A stretch of DNA of 64,000 bases from Voacanga thouarsii. Lineage: Eukaryota > Streptophyta > Magnoliopsida > Gentianales > Apocynaceae. The notes under the pieces are model-generated. The model was not told where the DNA came from and did not search any database. It saw only the letters and a program-made list of their open reading frames with translations. This document shows, piece after piece, positions 1 to 15,929 of this stretch. The DNA lies in contig JANUWF010001622.1 in NCBI GenBank assembly GCA_026120185.1, positions 1,054,001 to 1,118,000 of the forward strand, read 5' to 3'. The translations under genes were made by a program, and so were the position numbers. Position 1 is the first letter of the stretch; the number at the start of each line of letters is the position of its first letter.

Positions 1-561
1 GCTAAACTGGAAAAAACCATTACTTTGCAGAGAAATAAAAATTATATATATATATATATATACAGCACACACGCGGTGACAAAGGAAGAGATAAAGAAGC
101 GGCGCACCTGTCATGTTTGCAGACGAAAGGCCGAAGGTTGGAGAAGGAGAAGAGCGGCACCGATCAAAATTGAGAGAAAATTGAACGACGCCAAGAATTA
201 ATGAAGAAGACGACTGAATTCATACAGCAGTAGAAAGAGACCAAATCGAAAGGTGGAATCTTGGAAGTCTCGAAAATCTTCGATTTCCTCTGGTTTGAAG
301 GAGGTCACGTGATAATGGCTTCGTTTATTTCACTGTTTTGCAGTTGGAGCTTTTCCCTCAGAGCTTCTCTTTCTCAAAATAATTGGCGTTGCTGATAGCT
401 GATACCGTAGCTGATAGGATTGACGCTTTGGATGCGGGACTGTCTACTGCCTCCTCCTTTCAGAGATGCCACGTCAACGCCCTTTTTTAACTACGCACGC
501 CTAGAAAAACAAACGACAACGACCCTATAAAAATAAATAAAAAAAAGAAGCGAAAAAAGGA
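1..561. other. Unassigned gene-flank-like sequence at left edge
   Basis: No convincing coding exon is visible. The stretch is less AT-rich than what follows, and a CACGTG G-box core lies at 306-311. A short (TA)n run sits at 43-61. This composition would fit the promoter or 5' UTR of a gene that lies mostly outside the window, but I cannot tell its strand. Confidence 0.25.
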
Positions 562-2079
562 GTTTAAAGGCAAACATGAACTTAACACTAGTACTTATAT
601 CTAACTCGTAAAAAAGTCCTAAACTTAGAGGAGATAATAATTCAGACCCTATTTTAAATAAATAACTTAAATACTATTTCATGTATCTGATTTTAAATGT
701 TTTATTTTAAATTCAATTTGAAAAAATAAAATTTAAATTTGAACAAAAAAATAATAAATATTTGTTTTTATTAATTTCTTACAAATTCATACCTCAATAA
801 TTCCATATCTATTCATTCTCAATCATTGTATTCTTTAGGGTTTCTTGTGGAAATATTATGGTAATGTACTTCTAGTCAAAATAACATAATAATGAATCAC
901 AAATATAATTAATTGTATTATGTATTTGATAATAGTATTTATATTAATTTAAAATATAAAGAGATAAGAAAATATTTTATTTTTTTGCTTATTATAACAG
1001 GAAGAAATGATCCCTAGTGAATTTGGCAATGAAAAACCTATTGATGAGGATACCTTTTGCATGTAAATATGAGATTTTATGTAACTGGATTTATACATGA
1101 CAATTTGACCTTTGTGAGGCAAAGTGTTTAATGCCATGTTCAAGATATATAAGCATCAACCAAGAATATCCTTGGTTAATGAGGATGAAGTGGGCACGAA
1201 TTAGAAAAGAGTGGCTCGCCTAAAAGAAACCAATTATTGAACCAAAGCTAATTGATTTGGTCAATTAGCCTTGATAACGAATGTTTGCGATCCGTCCAAA
1301 TTTAGCGACAGATGGGGCGTAGGTCTTCTGGGTCCATGGCATTTGGTGTTGCAGACAGAACTAGTTCTTCAAATTGTCAGTTGAGCGGCACTTGGCCATT
1401 TCTCCATCAACACCAATCAATCACTCTTTCACCCTTTCCTTCTTGATGTTACACTTTTGGAATCCGTCTCCGTTCATAGGGTACTAAAGTGTCTACATTG
1501 CGAAATCGATAGAATATCTAGTCAAACTGAGTATTGTGCTACATTCTCAAAACTCGATTCGCACAATCAAAAGATCAATTTGCCTTTTGGCAGCCTGGAA
1601 TTCTACACAATCGAACTTAGTCATACTCGATTCACACAATCAAAAGAGATCAAAGAGCACTAAGCCTCTACTAAAGCAAGAATTAGTCACATTTGTGTTT
1701 CAAGTAAATTTTTCCCAGCAAAACTTGGATCTCACAGGATTAGAATGACAGGAAAGACATGCATTTTTTTTTTTCCAACAATGTTTGGACACATCAAAAA
1801 ATTAAATTTAAATCCAGATACAAGAATGACAAAAATTTGCCCAAAGATGCACAAAATCGTAACATAAAGCTACAAATCCGCATAATCATACAATATAAAA
1901 GATTACAGAGGCTAGCTAGTCGACTAAAATGACAACTTCCCTGTTCCAATATCCTGACAACAAACCACACCCAAAATTTAAGAGCGCTATCAGCAAGGGT
2001 AAACTTTACAGATACTTGAGCCTGATGAAAGAAAATGTATATCACTGAAGCAGATAGCATTATCTTCAGTCGAGTATCA
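562..2079. other. AT-rich intergenic spacer
   Basis: No gene is recognised. The short open frames at 1457-1748 have no domain-like composition. They overlie an imprecise direct repeat (copies near 1554-1578 and 1627-1653). The last few hundred bases should contain the 3' UTR of the minus-strand Rab GTPase gene. Confidence 0.5.
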
Positions 2080-5729
<3,650 letters not shown>

Positions 5730-6096
5730 TATTATGAATTATTGGAATCTCCATTAATTAGTGGAGGCTCCACTAATTATGGATTTATGTGAATTATTAG
5801 AAGATTTTTATGGATGTCCACCATTTAGTGGAGACACCATTAATTGAGATTAGTTGAAGATGATGTATGCAATGATGTATTTCACTAATTAGAGCTCTAT
5901 AAATAGAGCTATTCTCTAAGCTTGTAATACACCATCATTTTGTGAAAGAAATATTAGTGAAAGAAAGATTGGAGAAAGAATTGTGAGAGAAAGAAAGAGA
6001 GAAGTTTGAAGAGAAATTCTTGTGCAAAGAATAGTTAGAATTTTCTTAGTGTGTAGTGTGTAGATTTTATTCTAACACTACCCTAATTTTATAACA
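5730..6096 (+). mobile_element. Solo LTR of the Copia family also present at 46-52 kb
   Basis: This is a 367-bp LTR, exactly the length of the two LTRs of the Copia element at 46337-51761 and very similar to them along its whole length. Several substitutions are visible, for example near the purine-rich part and in the last 70 bp. The flanks are TATAT (5725-5729) and CATAT (6097-6101), a target-site duplication with one mismatch. The first dinucleotide is TA instead of TG. It carries the LTR's own TATA-like CTATAAATAG motif, directed away from the Rab gene. No internal region follows, so it is a solo LTR left by recombination. Confidence 0.9.
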
Positions 6097-6440
6097 CATA
6101 TGACGTTACCGTCATTTATTTGCTGGATTTTCACTGGTATTTTTCTTCCGCACCCCCAAGCCATCCCCCCCGGCCCTACTTCGAAATCCCCCTTATCCTA
6201 CCAGCAATTCCATATTTAGAATTGAATTTAAATAAGAATTTTAAAGTCAGTCTTTAGTCTCCCCTTCCCTTAGGGCTAAGGGTTTCTTCTCCCCTTCCCT
6301 TAGGGTAAGGTTTTTTTTTTTTTTTGGATCGATATATGTCTGCATCACTCTCACAATTTATCACGACTATTCCATTCACTTTATAGTAAAGAAAGAAATA
6401 TTCATCAGTTTTTGGACTTTCTCTTTGCGAGATGATGTAA
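6097..6440. other. Spacer and probable LINE 5' end
   Basis: No gene is seen. A 17-bp direct repeat (CTCCCCTTCCCTTAGGG) occurs twice near 6259 and 6289, followed by a T-run at 6309-6325. The 5' end of the LINE must lie in or just after this stretch, but I cannot fix it. Confidence 0.35.
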
Positions 6441-7872
6441 AGATATCTATCAAAATACTTGATGAGGATATTTATTGAAGTTGCTCCCTATGGTGAAGTA
6501 AGGGCTCTAATTTGTTATGAACGACTACCACACACTTGTTTACTTTGTGATTTTTTGAATCATTAAGCCTTGGTTTGTTGTAACATTCCAAAAGATCTTT
6601 CTCGTTCAGAATGGCCTCTCTCAGAATATGGACAATGGATTCATGGGAACAACCTCAAAGATCTTACACTATCTTGCTCAAAGAATTTTCTATACCTAAT
6701 GGTGACATAGTCACTGGTTCAACCTCTTCCTCATCTTCCTCACGTCTTGCCCCTATGAAAGATGCTTTTGATGGCACTTCTACAACACTTTTAGAAACAC
6801 CAATGAGTAATATTGGGGCAATGGTTAATCTTGAGGCAATAAATCTACCTCTTCATACTCATAGTGGAAAGCATTCTAAGAAAAGTGGTAAGCACATCCA
6901 GCAACTGAAGCGCTTGGTTGATTCTATCACATCCACCCCTACTTCTTCCCAAAAGAGATCTTTAGAATACTTGGCATCCTCGTCTCAAAGGAGGCATTTC
7001 ACAATTCACTCCATGCTGGTTTGAAGGATGTGGTTTTGGCATCAATAATGAGTCTCTTAGTTTGGAATTGTTGGGGATTGGGAAATTCCCAGACAATTTC
7101 AAATATTCTGCATCTAGTTAATTTTCATAATCCTAGTATTGTTTTCTTGTCTGAAGCAAAAAATTTACTTCTAGTACTATGGATAAAATTAGGGTCAAAC
7201 TAGGTTTTGCTAGTGGTTTCTTGTCTGAAGCGCTTGGTTGATTCTATCATATCCACCCCTACTTCTTCCCGAAAGAGATCTTTAGAATACTTGGCATTCC
7301 CTTCTCAAAGGAGGCATTTCACAATTCACTCCATGCTAGTTTGAAGGATGTGGTTTTGCCATCAATAATGAGTCTATTAGTTTGGAATTGTCGGGGATTG
7401 GGAAATTCCCAGACAATTTCAAAAATTCTGCATCTAGTTAATTTTCATAATCCTAGTATTGTTTTCTTGTATGAAACAAAAATTTACTTCTAGTACTATG
7501 GATAAAATTAAGGTCAAATTAGGTTTTGCTAGTGGTTTCTATATTAACCATGTTAGTTTAAGTGGAGATCTTTGCCTTTTTTGGAATAATACTATTGATG
7601 CTCCCATCTTATCTTATTCCTCAGGTTGCACCAATTCTATGGTTCAATTAAACCAATCTGTTTCATGGGGATTTGCTGGATTCTATGCCAACCCAGAAGT
7701 TGAAATACGAGCCAATTCATGGCAATTACTTCATAGGTTGTCCCAATTTCAACGCTACCATGGTTATGTGCAGGATACTTCAATGAAATTTTACTTCCTA
7801 TGAAAATACGGACACAATACCATATCAAGAAGGAAAATGTTAGCATTTCAAGAGGCTATTGCAGCTTGCAAT
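6440..7872 (+). mobile_element. L1-type LINE, piece A: ORF1 end and endonuclease start
   Basis: Around 6500-6590 the translation resembles the zinc-knuckle part of plant LINE ORF1 (YERLPHTCLLCD then a second Cys). It continues with an open stretch to about 7024. ORF2 opens near 7048 with MSLLVWNCWGLGN, the typical start of the LINE exonuclease-endonuclease-phosphatase domain, and continues to FNEILLP near 7790 and EAIAACN at 7855-7872. Frameshifts and stops are common. A 320-bp tandem duplication (6907-7226 and 7227-7546) spans the ORF1/ORF2 junction. The piece ends at the GCAAT target site of the solo LTR at 7873. Confidence 0.8.
6907..7546 (+). repeat. 320-bp tandem duplication inside the LINE
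   Basis: The segment starting at the GAAGCGCTTGG near 6907 recurs with an offset of exactly 320 bp and only scattered substitutions. Both copies contain the end of ORF1 and the first codons of ORF2, so the endonuclease start exists twice. The second copy is the one continuous with the downstream endonuclease sequence. Confidence 0.85.
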
Positions 7873-8995
7873 TGTTAGGGATATGCCCTAAAGCAACTTG
7901 TATTTATACTATTGTCATTATGTATTATGTAATAATACGAGGCATTTCTTTTCATGAATAGTGCATTTAGTTTTGTGATCATTAAGTACGTGACTTGATA
8001 GTTAAATCCTATAACAAATACAATGACTATTCTTAAATTATCCCTGATCGATTATTATTAGTGGAATAATAATAAATTAAGATTAGTATATTTGTGACTT
8101 GATGATTATGTTTTACTGGTCATGGATATATGTGATATCAAGTCAAAATATAAATAAATATTAGAAAACATTGTATTGGACATGACCCACTGTGAAAATA
8201 CTTCATGAAACATGTCATAAGTACTTTCTAGCCATAATGATATTAGAAGTCATTTGACATGAATTCATCATAGTTTCCTATTTGGTAAATTCTATATTTT
8301 GACGTTGTCTAAAATTATCTTTAACCAAATAATAAATTAGACCACGGTTGGATATAGAATAAACCAAGGAGAGGAATATGATTGATAGTGAAAGAATTTG
8401 TCCCTCTCAATTTTGGGAAAGATGTCCATGGGCCCCTTGATAAGTTAAACTGTTAAAATGCATGGCCGTGCTCAAATATATCAATTTGAGATATTGATAT
8501 CATTTGTTTGAACAGTCTACTATGAGATCAAGAAATAATTGATTAAGCTTAATAAGGATGACATGCTCTGTGCCTTATACTTAATCTGGATATTGTGTGA
8601 CAAAATGACTAAATATAAAATAATGGTTTAGTTCAAAGAGATTAATGATCTTCATTTAATCTGGATAGTTATAATGTTTTGTTAGAAACCACTTATAACT
8701 TGTTGGCTATTTAAATATTATTTGCCCACACTACTAGTGTTAAATAAACCTATAGGGTCACACATTAAGCAAACACGTTAGGTTATGTTTCTGTTAACCA
8801 GGTTCGATGTATCTGAAAATATGTCTAAGTTAATCAAATCTAGAAAAATGACAAGGTGCAATGAATCTGGAAATATGTCCATATTCGATGTATCTGAAGG
8901 ATGTCCAAATTATAAGAATCTGACTCGGTAAATTAATTAGTTAAATTATTGAGATAATGACAGAATCTTATCATATCAGTTCTACAAGAAAACAG

Positions 8996-11727
8996 AGAAT
9001 TAGCGAGGGAATTTTCCATCGCTAAATCTGCGAGGGATTAGAGAGGGACAGACGACAGATTGACTTTCCGTCGCTAATCCCTAGTTGATTAGCGACGGAT
9101 CAGCGTTAACTATAATCCCTTTCAAATTAGCGATGGACAAAGATATCCCATTCTAATCCATCACTAATTTGATAGGGATTAGTGATGGATATTTTATTTT
9201 TACTTAATATTCGAGGTAATTTTTTAGCTTTGGATTTTCGATGTTACTGATGGAAAACGCAGAACAGGGGAGCCATGGACGGGAAAAAAAACAGAGAAAA
9301 AAAAAATTAAACGCGAGCCATAAAGGCCATGCGGAAGCGTGAAGATCATACCTTTGCGTTCCTTAACCCTCTTAGGTTGCGTAGGAACAGATTGAATGGC
9401 TAGAATCGCCTCGCTTTGCACAGTTGAAGGAGCTTCCGGTTGAACACCCGCTAGCCTTCGACTTCGTCTTGTTTGCATTAACGCTTAGCTCTCCGGCTTT
9501 CGGGATATTCCTCAGCCTAACCTCTAGTTGGTGAACACTATGGTGAAGAGGAACGATCTCAAAACTCCTTAGTTCTTTCGCTATTGATTAGCAAAGAACA
9601 AGAGAAAAACAAGAAGAAGGAGAGAGGCCTTGAGAGAGAGAGACCCACGTGAGGTGTGGCTTGGGAAAGGAAAAATTAGGGTTTTTTTCTTTTCAAAGAG
9701 TTATTTATATTTAGCTTAAACTAGGTCTCTCAATCTCTGATAAACATCTCCCCGGGATTTCAAAATACCCGAATGTTATCCTGAGAAACAATTTGGCCTA
9801 ACCTTAAACTCCTCTTAACCGTATCTGGAAAAAACCCTAAGGTCCAAGCTATTGGGCCAGATAAATATTTATTATTCTTCTTGGACTCAAAAAGCCCAAA
9901 ATAATAAATATTAATTATTTATTTTCTAGGCTTACATAAGTAACCCAATAAATAATTAATGAGCCCAAATGAACCATAATAATTAATCTTTAATTATTTA
10001 TTTCTTGGGCCTATATAAATAACCCAATAAATAATTAAACATTAATTAGTTCCCCTAGATTAAGCCCAGGTTAATTTCTTAATTATTCATACTGGACCTA
10101 GGCCCTGAATAATTAATTAACCAAATAAACTAGATAATTAATTTCTCTCAACTCCTATTTTATTTATTTATTTATTTATTTATTTTATTCCAGTCTAATA
10201 ATAAATTAGACTTCCTGAATAAAATAAAATAAAATAAAATAAAATCCTCTTCAACTGAGACAAATTTCTCAACCCAAAAATAGTTAGGACTTACGGGCTA
10301 TCCCGAGGACCAAAAAGACACATCGCCTTAGCTGCTAAAATGACCAAAATACCCCTGCCATATAAATAGCTGTATTTTGCATTTTAAATATTTCTTAATA
10401 TCACCATAAGGAAATATTGACCCCAAGGACAATGCTGCATTCGCAAAGTCTCCGACCTACAGGTGAAATGACTAAAATACCCCTCTACACATCGCCGTAC
10501 AATTATAGAGGAAGAAGTGTAGTAACACCCCCCTAAATGACATCTACCATCCTTAGGCTTCTAGTCCAATGATCCACGACTTCCTGGAGTGTTTCCGCTT
10601 TCCAAGGGAGCTACCCTAAAGCAAACATCCAAGTCATGTTTCCCAGGGCCCTGGATAATTTAGACCATTCGGACAACCACAAGGGGCGATATAGTGCAAG
10701 AAACTATCTTGTATAAGTCTGTCTTAACTAACTAGTCACACATACCCAACATGCAAGTATATTGGCCCTATGATAGAACCTCAACTACAGCAAATCAAAG
10801 TATATGCTTCCGAGCCTTCGCTAGACCACCAACTCATACTCAAGTCGTAGAGTACTAGTCCACGCTGTAGCGGTAGTAGTCTAGGTTTCTACCATATAGT
10901 ACTTTGAGAAACCACTACTACAGGTCCTGTGCTACGTATTCGAAATACGCTTATGTCATGAAGTGAGTGGACTACCCACTGGCTAAAGGTAAGCCATTCC
11001 CCATTTGGAATTCATAACATAATAACCTAAACATGATGAGGTTCCCAGTCTCATCAATAGGTTAAGAACAAATGTTTATGTGTTAAATAACCCGTGATCC
11101 ATACCTTACTGTAAAAGACCACCATTCACATGGATCACTTATTTAAACACAATGGATCTGTTCCAAACGAAAATCGTGCACAAACAAAAAGTAAATTCAC
11201 AAACAGTTTCTGAAAATACATTCTTTTATTAAATAATTCGATTTTACATCAGAAACCTAGTCTAAGAGGGCATACAATCCAACAGTTACCGAAGCTATTC
11301 CCTTGCTAATTTGCGAGGGAATAGAGGTGAAATTATCCATCGCAAATCCTAGTAGTGATTTGCGATGGATTGGAGTTTATTTAGCGAGGGATATTAAATA
11401 TCACTCGCTAATCCATCGCTGATTGTTTCCTTCACTAATCCCTCGCTAATTTCCAAGGGATTTGTGAGGGATTCTCCATTTTGTGAATACTCAAATTTTT
11501 TCCTCACGATACTTTTGTGTGTAGTAAATTTTTTTATGTAATATCCTTATGAATACTTAATTCTTTATTATTTGTTTAATTATAACCAATGTATTTACAT
11601 TCAATACAAATGTAATTACCATCAGCAAGTTAAGAAGTATAGATTATGATTAAATGATATGCATACATTATACCTCCGTACAAGCTCGTCATGTGTAGTA
11701 TATATATAATTCATTTATCACTTTATA

Positions 11728-11767
<40 letters not shown>

Positions 11768-12445
11768 ATGCATCAATCATATGGTCGATGTATAATTATG
11801 CAAATATGAACACACATTTAATTACTATATCTAGTTTACGTGTATGATTGAAGTTCTATATATTATGTTTTATTACATTTGATTAGGGTAATAAATACAA
11901 TTTTGAGATATGAAAACACGTCAATACTAATGTAACTTTTCATATATTAGTAAGCGTAACATGATCGATGTTAATTAAACTTAAACAAATACCATGATGA
12001 TTATTTAGAATTCTTCACTGGTGAAATATTTCAAACGCTTAATCCGTAGCTAAGTGTCGATAGAAATAAATTTGTTTTCCCAATAGAATATTGAAAAAAG
12101 TGAGGAAACTCTTATATCCGTCGCTATTTAGCGACGGAAGATAACAGCGAGGGATTAGAGATGCATTAGCAAGGGATACAAAACTTATAACTGCGAAAAT
12201 TTTGAGCGGAATCTAAAATTCAAAAATTCCGTCGCTAATCCCTTTCTAAATAAACACAATTAGCGAGGGATCAAAATGGGACAAAAAATGTTGAGAATGT
12301 CCCTCGCTAATCCGTCGTTGAAATGTCTGTCGCAAATCGCATGCTAATTTGCAAGTGATTAGAGAGGGATTGTATTTATTTATTTTTAAACCGTCGCAAA
12401 TCCCTCGCTAATAGAGAGGGATTAGCGAGGGAATTTCTGTCGCAA
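8996..12445. repeat. Left subterminal repeat array of the CACTA element
   Basis: Units such as TTAGCGACGGA and GCGAGGGATTAG occur in both orientations at about 8996-9195, 11300-11470 and 12110-12445. The array is broken by the solo LTR at 9248-11284 and by an AT-rich stretch (about 11480-12100). That stretch includes an (AT)n run at about 11738-11764. In CACTA elements such arrays bind the transposase-associated protein; that role is inferred from the family. Confidence 0.85.
9248..11284 (-). mobile_element. Solo LTR (2,037 bp) within the CACTA element
   Basis: The element begins TGATGGAAAACGC and ends ATCCAACA on the plus strand, so it reads TGTTGGATTGTATGCCC on the minus strand. A perfect 5-bp target duplication GTTAC flanks it (9243-9247 and 11285-11289). 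No second LTR and no reverse transcriptase, integrase or gag domain is visible, so I read it as a solo LTR. An 84-aa minus-strand frame at 9478-9224 starts MQTRRSRRLAG and is followed by a GT donor-like site. It may be a leader peptide or chance. Its internal segment at 9900-10250 is rich in AATAATTAA and (AAAAT)n/(TTTA)n tracts. Confidence 0.75.
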
Positions 12446-14095
12446 AGGCTGACGACTTTAACACCCCATTATCGTCTTCCCTGTCGTTGTGCTCTTCCCC
12501 ATTTTCTGTCTTCTCCGACCTTACCTTCTCTGTGTTATTCCTTCCTATACCGCTGGCGACCTTACCTTCTCACCGCCTTTCCTACCACCGAAAGACCCAC
12601 CGGACGAGAGCCGCATTTCCCCACACCATCGAACAACGCCGTGGTCGATCGCCGACCCGCGCCTCTTGGACGACTGCCGCCGGTGACAGAGGAAGCTGTG
12701 GACTGCATAGGTAACGCAACATTATTCAATTATAGAGAACCATTATTCTATAGGATGAAGGATTTGGACAGTTCAAGTCCCCTAGAAAGAGGGGTTGAAT
12801 TACTTGTTCGTCTTTGCTAATCAGGAGACTTGTTTTTAGAACAACTTTATTTCAAAAAAAGGAAATTGCGCTATTGGGCTTCTGATATTTTTTGGGGTAG
12901 GATTTACACGATGTAGCTAATTCCTTTAATCAGTGTTTTTGGCATACTACTTCCTAGATTTTAGGAATGATATTGTTGGGGATTGCAGATGTTTAGCTAT
13001 CAAACTAGATCGGTTTCTGGAATTATCATAGCCTACAGTTCTTTGTGGATGCATTACTTGCGAGGTTTGTATATTCATTTTTTGCGTCATTGATGTCAGG
13101 TGGACCAACACATAGCAGTGACTTTACACTGCTATGTTTGTTCCATTTATACAGACCGTATACAATCATGGTTATTTTGCAAAAAGATGGACTTATTTGA
13201 ACTTCTCTTCCGCTTATTTTTGGATGGCCTTAACCCGATTAGCCGATGCTCGGTCATGCTTATCTTCAATTGCAGGTTGTGGCTTCTCTTGTTAATACCA
13301 GTTCCTCGAAATGCTTCTGTTATTTTATTTATAACATATGTCTAGCCATGTTATTCTTATGATATATTTATTAACCATAGAATTTGTTTTGCTTTTTTTA
13401 TAGTTTTTGAACTAGATTGTGTGTGAATTGCCTCCTGAACATCCCCTAGCCAATGTTAGACCTCTTCGAGATTCACTTGGTCACACCCCTTTTTAGGTTC
13501 AATTATTACCATACTAATTACGTATACAAATTTCTCGATAAAATCTATGATGTCATTACATAGATGATGTTCCAAAGCATGAAAAGACATGAATATGTGG
13601 TAGTGCATTTGTAATGGCATTTCATGGAATAAAAGCTGGAATAAAATTTCATGGATTGTCCTCCATTATACGTACTCTATTTTGATGTGTCAAAACACTA
13701 GCTTCTTGGTTGATCTTTCGAAAAGAAAATGCAAAAAACTATTATGAAATTCAAAGTGTACAAGGATGTGCCATTACTAGCTTAATTTGATTTTCATCTC
13801 AGGTGTTCTCTTACAAAATGGTAAAGAGCATTGTTGTAGAAATAATGGAGTATTGTCAAGCTATTAGATACTCTGGCATAAATTATTTTAGGCTGTTTGG
13901 CCTTGGCATTGCTCATGATTTGTAATTTGTACTATAGTAACCATATGTTTCAAAAACTATGTTACACTTATAATTTGTACTATAGTAACCTTATGCTATT
14001 GTTACTCACAGGTTAAACCTTTAGTTCTTCATTGATTTGCCCAGACGGACGAGCTTTTCTTAGGTAAGAAAACAATTGGTAGGCATCTTTAGAAT

Positions 14096-14166
14096 CCCGT
14101 GAGTGATGGGTGATCATTCCCCGTGAGTGATGGGTGATCACTCCCTATGGGTAATGGGTGATTACC
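14096..14166. repeat. Short tandem repeat, three units of about 24 bp
   Basis: Three consecutive copies of a GTGAGTGATGGGTGATCA-like unit are present, the third diverged. It lies in the non-coding leader region of the CACTA element, and no function is evident. Confidence 0.8.
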
Positions 14167-14246
14167 CCTAAATTTAGTATTGTATATTAAATGTTTTGAG
14201 GTTATTTGTGTTTTGTGAATTGTTTACAATGAAGGGAAACTCTGTC

Positions 14247-15606
14247 AATTTTTTACAATGAATGTTGTGTGAATTGTGGTGGCCTTGTGCCTGGAAAACG
14301 TTCAACTTATAGGGGAAACTCTGTCAATTTTTTTTTTAAAATCACAACATTCCCGATGGGCAAAACAACCATTTTTTCATGCTTAATTTTTCTTAGATTG
14401 TTTCCATGCTTTCTTCAATAAAACCTACCATATCTAAGTCTTCCAAAACCTCATTTATTTTTCCAACAATGGCATTTAACTTGCTTTTAGTCCAGCACTT
14501 CTCCAATCATTTAGATATAGCTACTATATAAAGGTGACCAAACGAGAATTTTCATGGCAGCTTTAGGTCTTCTTGTTGCCTTTAGTTTTTCAGCCATCAA
14601 AAGTTCATACAACTTATTCTACACCTTTACTAACATTCTAAGACATGTTTAGGATTACCCTTATTCCATTACTAGTCATCTTTACTCAAAGATCATACAC
14701 AAATTCCAGCAATCTACATATATTGTTCTTTAGCTATTAATATAGCTTTCCTATTCCATATATTTTATGAATTTCTTACCTACTTAATCTCAAACAAATT
14801 TTCAGCAAGTAAACACTTCAAGGCATATTAATTAAGCTGAAAAACAAGCAAAAATCCTCTCCTAATTTAGCCGGCCAACCTTTTTTCCCCGAAATAGAAA
14901 TTTTTCCTTTCCATTTCTTTCAAAATTTCATGCTTTCTTACTATAAAAATTACATATAATCAACTTCTAATACCAAGCTGTGACTTTAGTTTTTGGAAAG
15001 CAGTTTCTTACCATGTCAAAGATAAAAAAGCAAGGCTGGAATTTGCTCTTCTTCCTTCCTTCTTCTTTCTTGTTTCTTCCTCTCTCTTTTCCTCTATTTT
15101 TTCCTTTTCTTCTTTCTTTATTTTCTTTTCCTTTCTTTCTTTATCTCCTTATTTTCTCTTCTTTCTCTTACTTTTTTCTTCTTAACGGGCCAGCTCCTTT
15201 CACTACATATAGCTTTCCCAAAATTTAGTCATATGATCTAATGACTAAGCATGACTATATAACTATGAAACCTTATAGAATACTATAGAAACTTCTAGAA
15301 TACTATGGAACATCATAGAAGGTTATGGAAACTTTGAAAACTCTAAGGAATTTTTCATTTTATCATTCAAAACTATGCAACCGATCACATGAATTCATAT
15401 GGGCTTTCATGCATGGGCTAGAATTATCTTAAACCCATTAATTGTGGTCTTGTGTAGAATACTTTATTTTCTTTGTGGTCTTGTGTAGAATACTTTATTA
15501 TTTAATAATTTTTTACAATGAATGTTGTGTGAATTGTGGTGGCCTTGCGCCTGGAAAACGTTCAACTTATAGGGGAAACTCTGTCAATTTTTTTTTTAAA
15601 TCACAA
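14247..15606 (+). repeat. 100-bp direct duplication spaced by 1,260 bp
   Basis: The segment 14247-14346 (TTTTACAATGAATG... to an A/T run) recurs at 15507-15606 with one substitution (TGTGCC to TGCGCC) and a one-base indel. The two copies are far better conserved than the decayed transposase genes beside them. The spacer does not show LTR-like TG/CA borders. Confidence 0.8.
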
Positions 15607-15929
15607 ATTGAGGTGGCATGCCAAGATATTCTTATTGATTCTTACCTAGTGTAAAACCATATGTTCTTTTCACTGTGAAGTTGGTCTATGCATGATGAGC
15701 CACATTTTCTTCTTTCTTTATTTTCTTTTCCTTTCTTTCTTTATCTCCATAATTCGTAGAGAGTAAACTAGGGTCCTCGACCATCACAATCTACCATCGT
15801 TCTTCATTCGAATTATACACGTGCTAATAAGCTACATGGTTATGGCCTAAATGTAGAAGGATGATCGTGGTTAGATGTATAGAAGACACGTACAAGGGAT
15901 TAAAGGAATTACATCTGAGTTTGAATAAG

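Larger units (their letters stand above)
12446..15929 (+). other. CACTA 5' non-coding region upstream of the transposase
   Basis: No transposase domain is visible here. A GC-richer, pyrimidine-rich stretch at 12470-12712 ends in a good splice donor (CATAG|GTAACG). It looks like a spliced leader exon of the transposase gene, and the region after it would be intronic. It holds a 24-bp triple repeat at about 14096-14166 and a 100-bp near-identical duplication (14247-14346 and 15507-15606). A CTTT-rich tract occurs at about 15107-15150 and again near-identically at 15708-15752. Part of 14350-15500 could be an old insertion that I cannot classify. Confidence 0.45.

Noticed and set aside
9224..9478. 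84-codon minus-strand frame as a gag gene
   Set aside because: It lies wholly between the TG/CA ends and GTTAC duplications of a solo LTR, with no following pol. Its reading as an LTR leader or chance frame is safer.
12487..12714. Overlapping short plus-strand frames (65-75 codons)
   Set aside because: The frames are rich in Pro, Ser and Arg because of GC-rich leader sequence. A splice donor at the end fits a 5' UTR exon of the CACTA transposase gene better.
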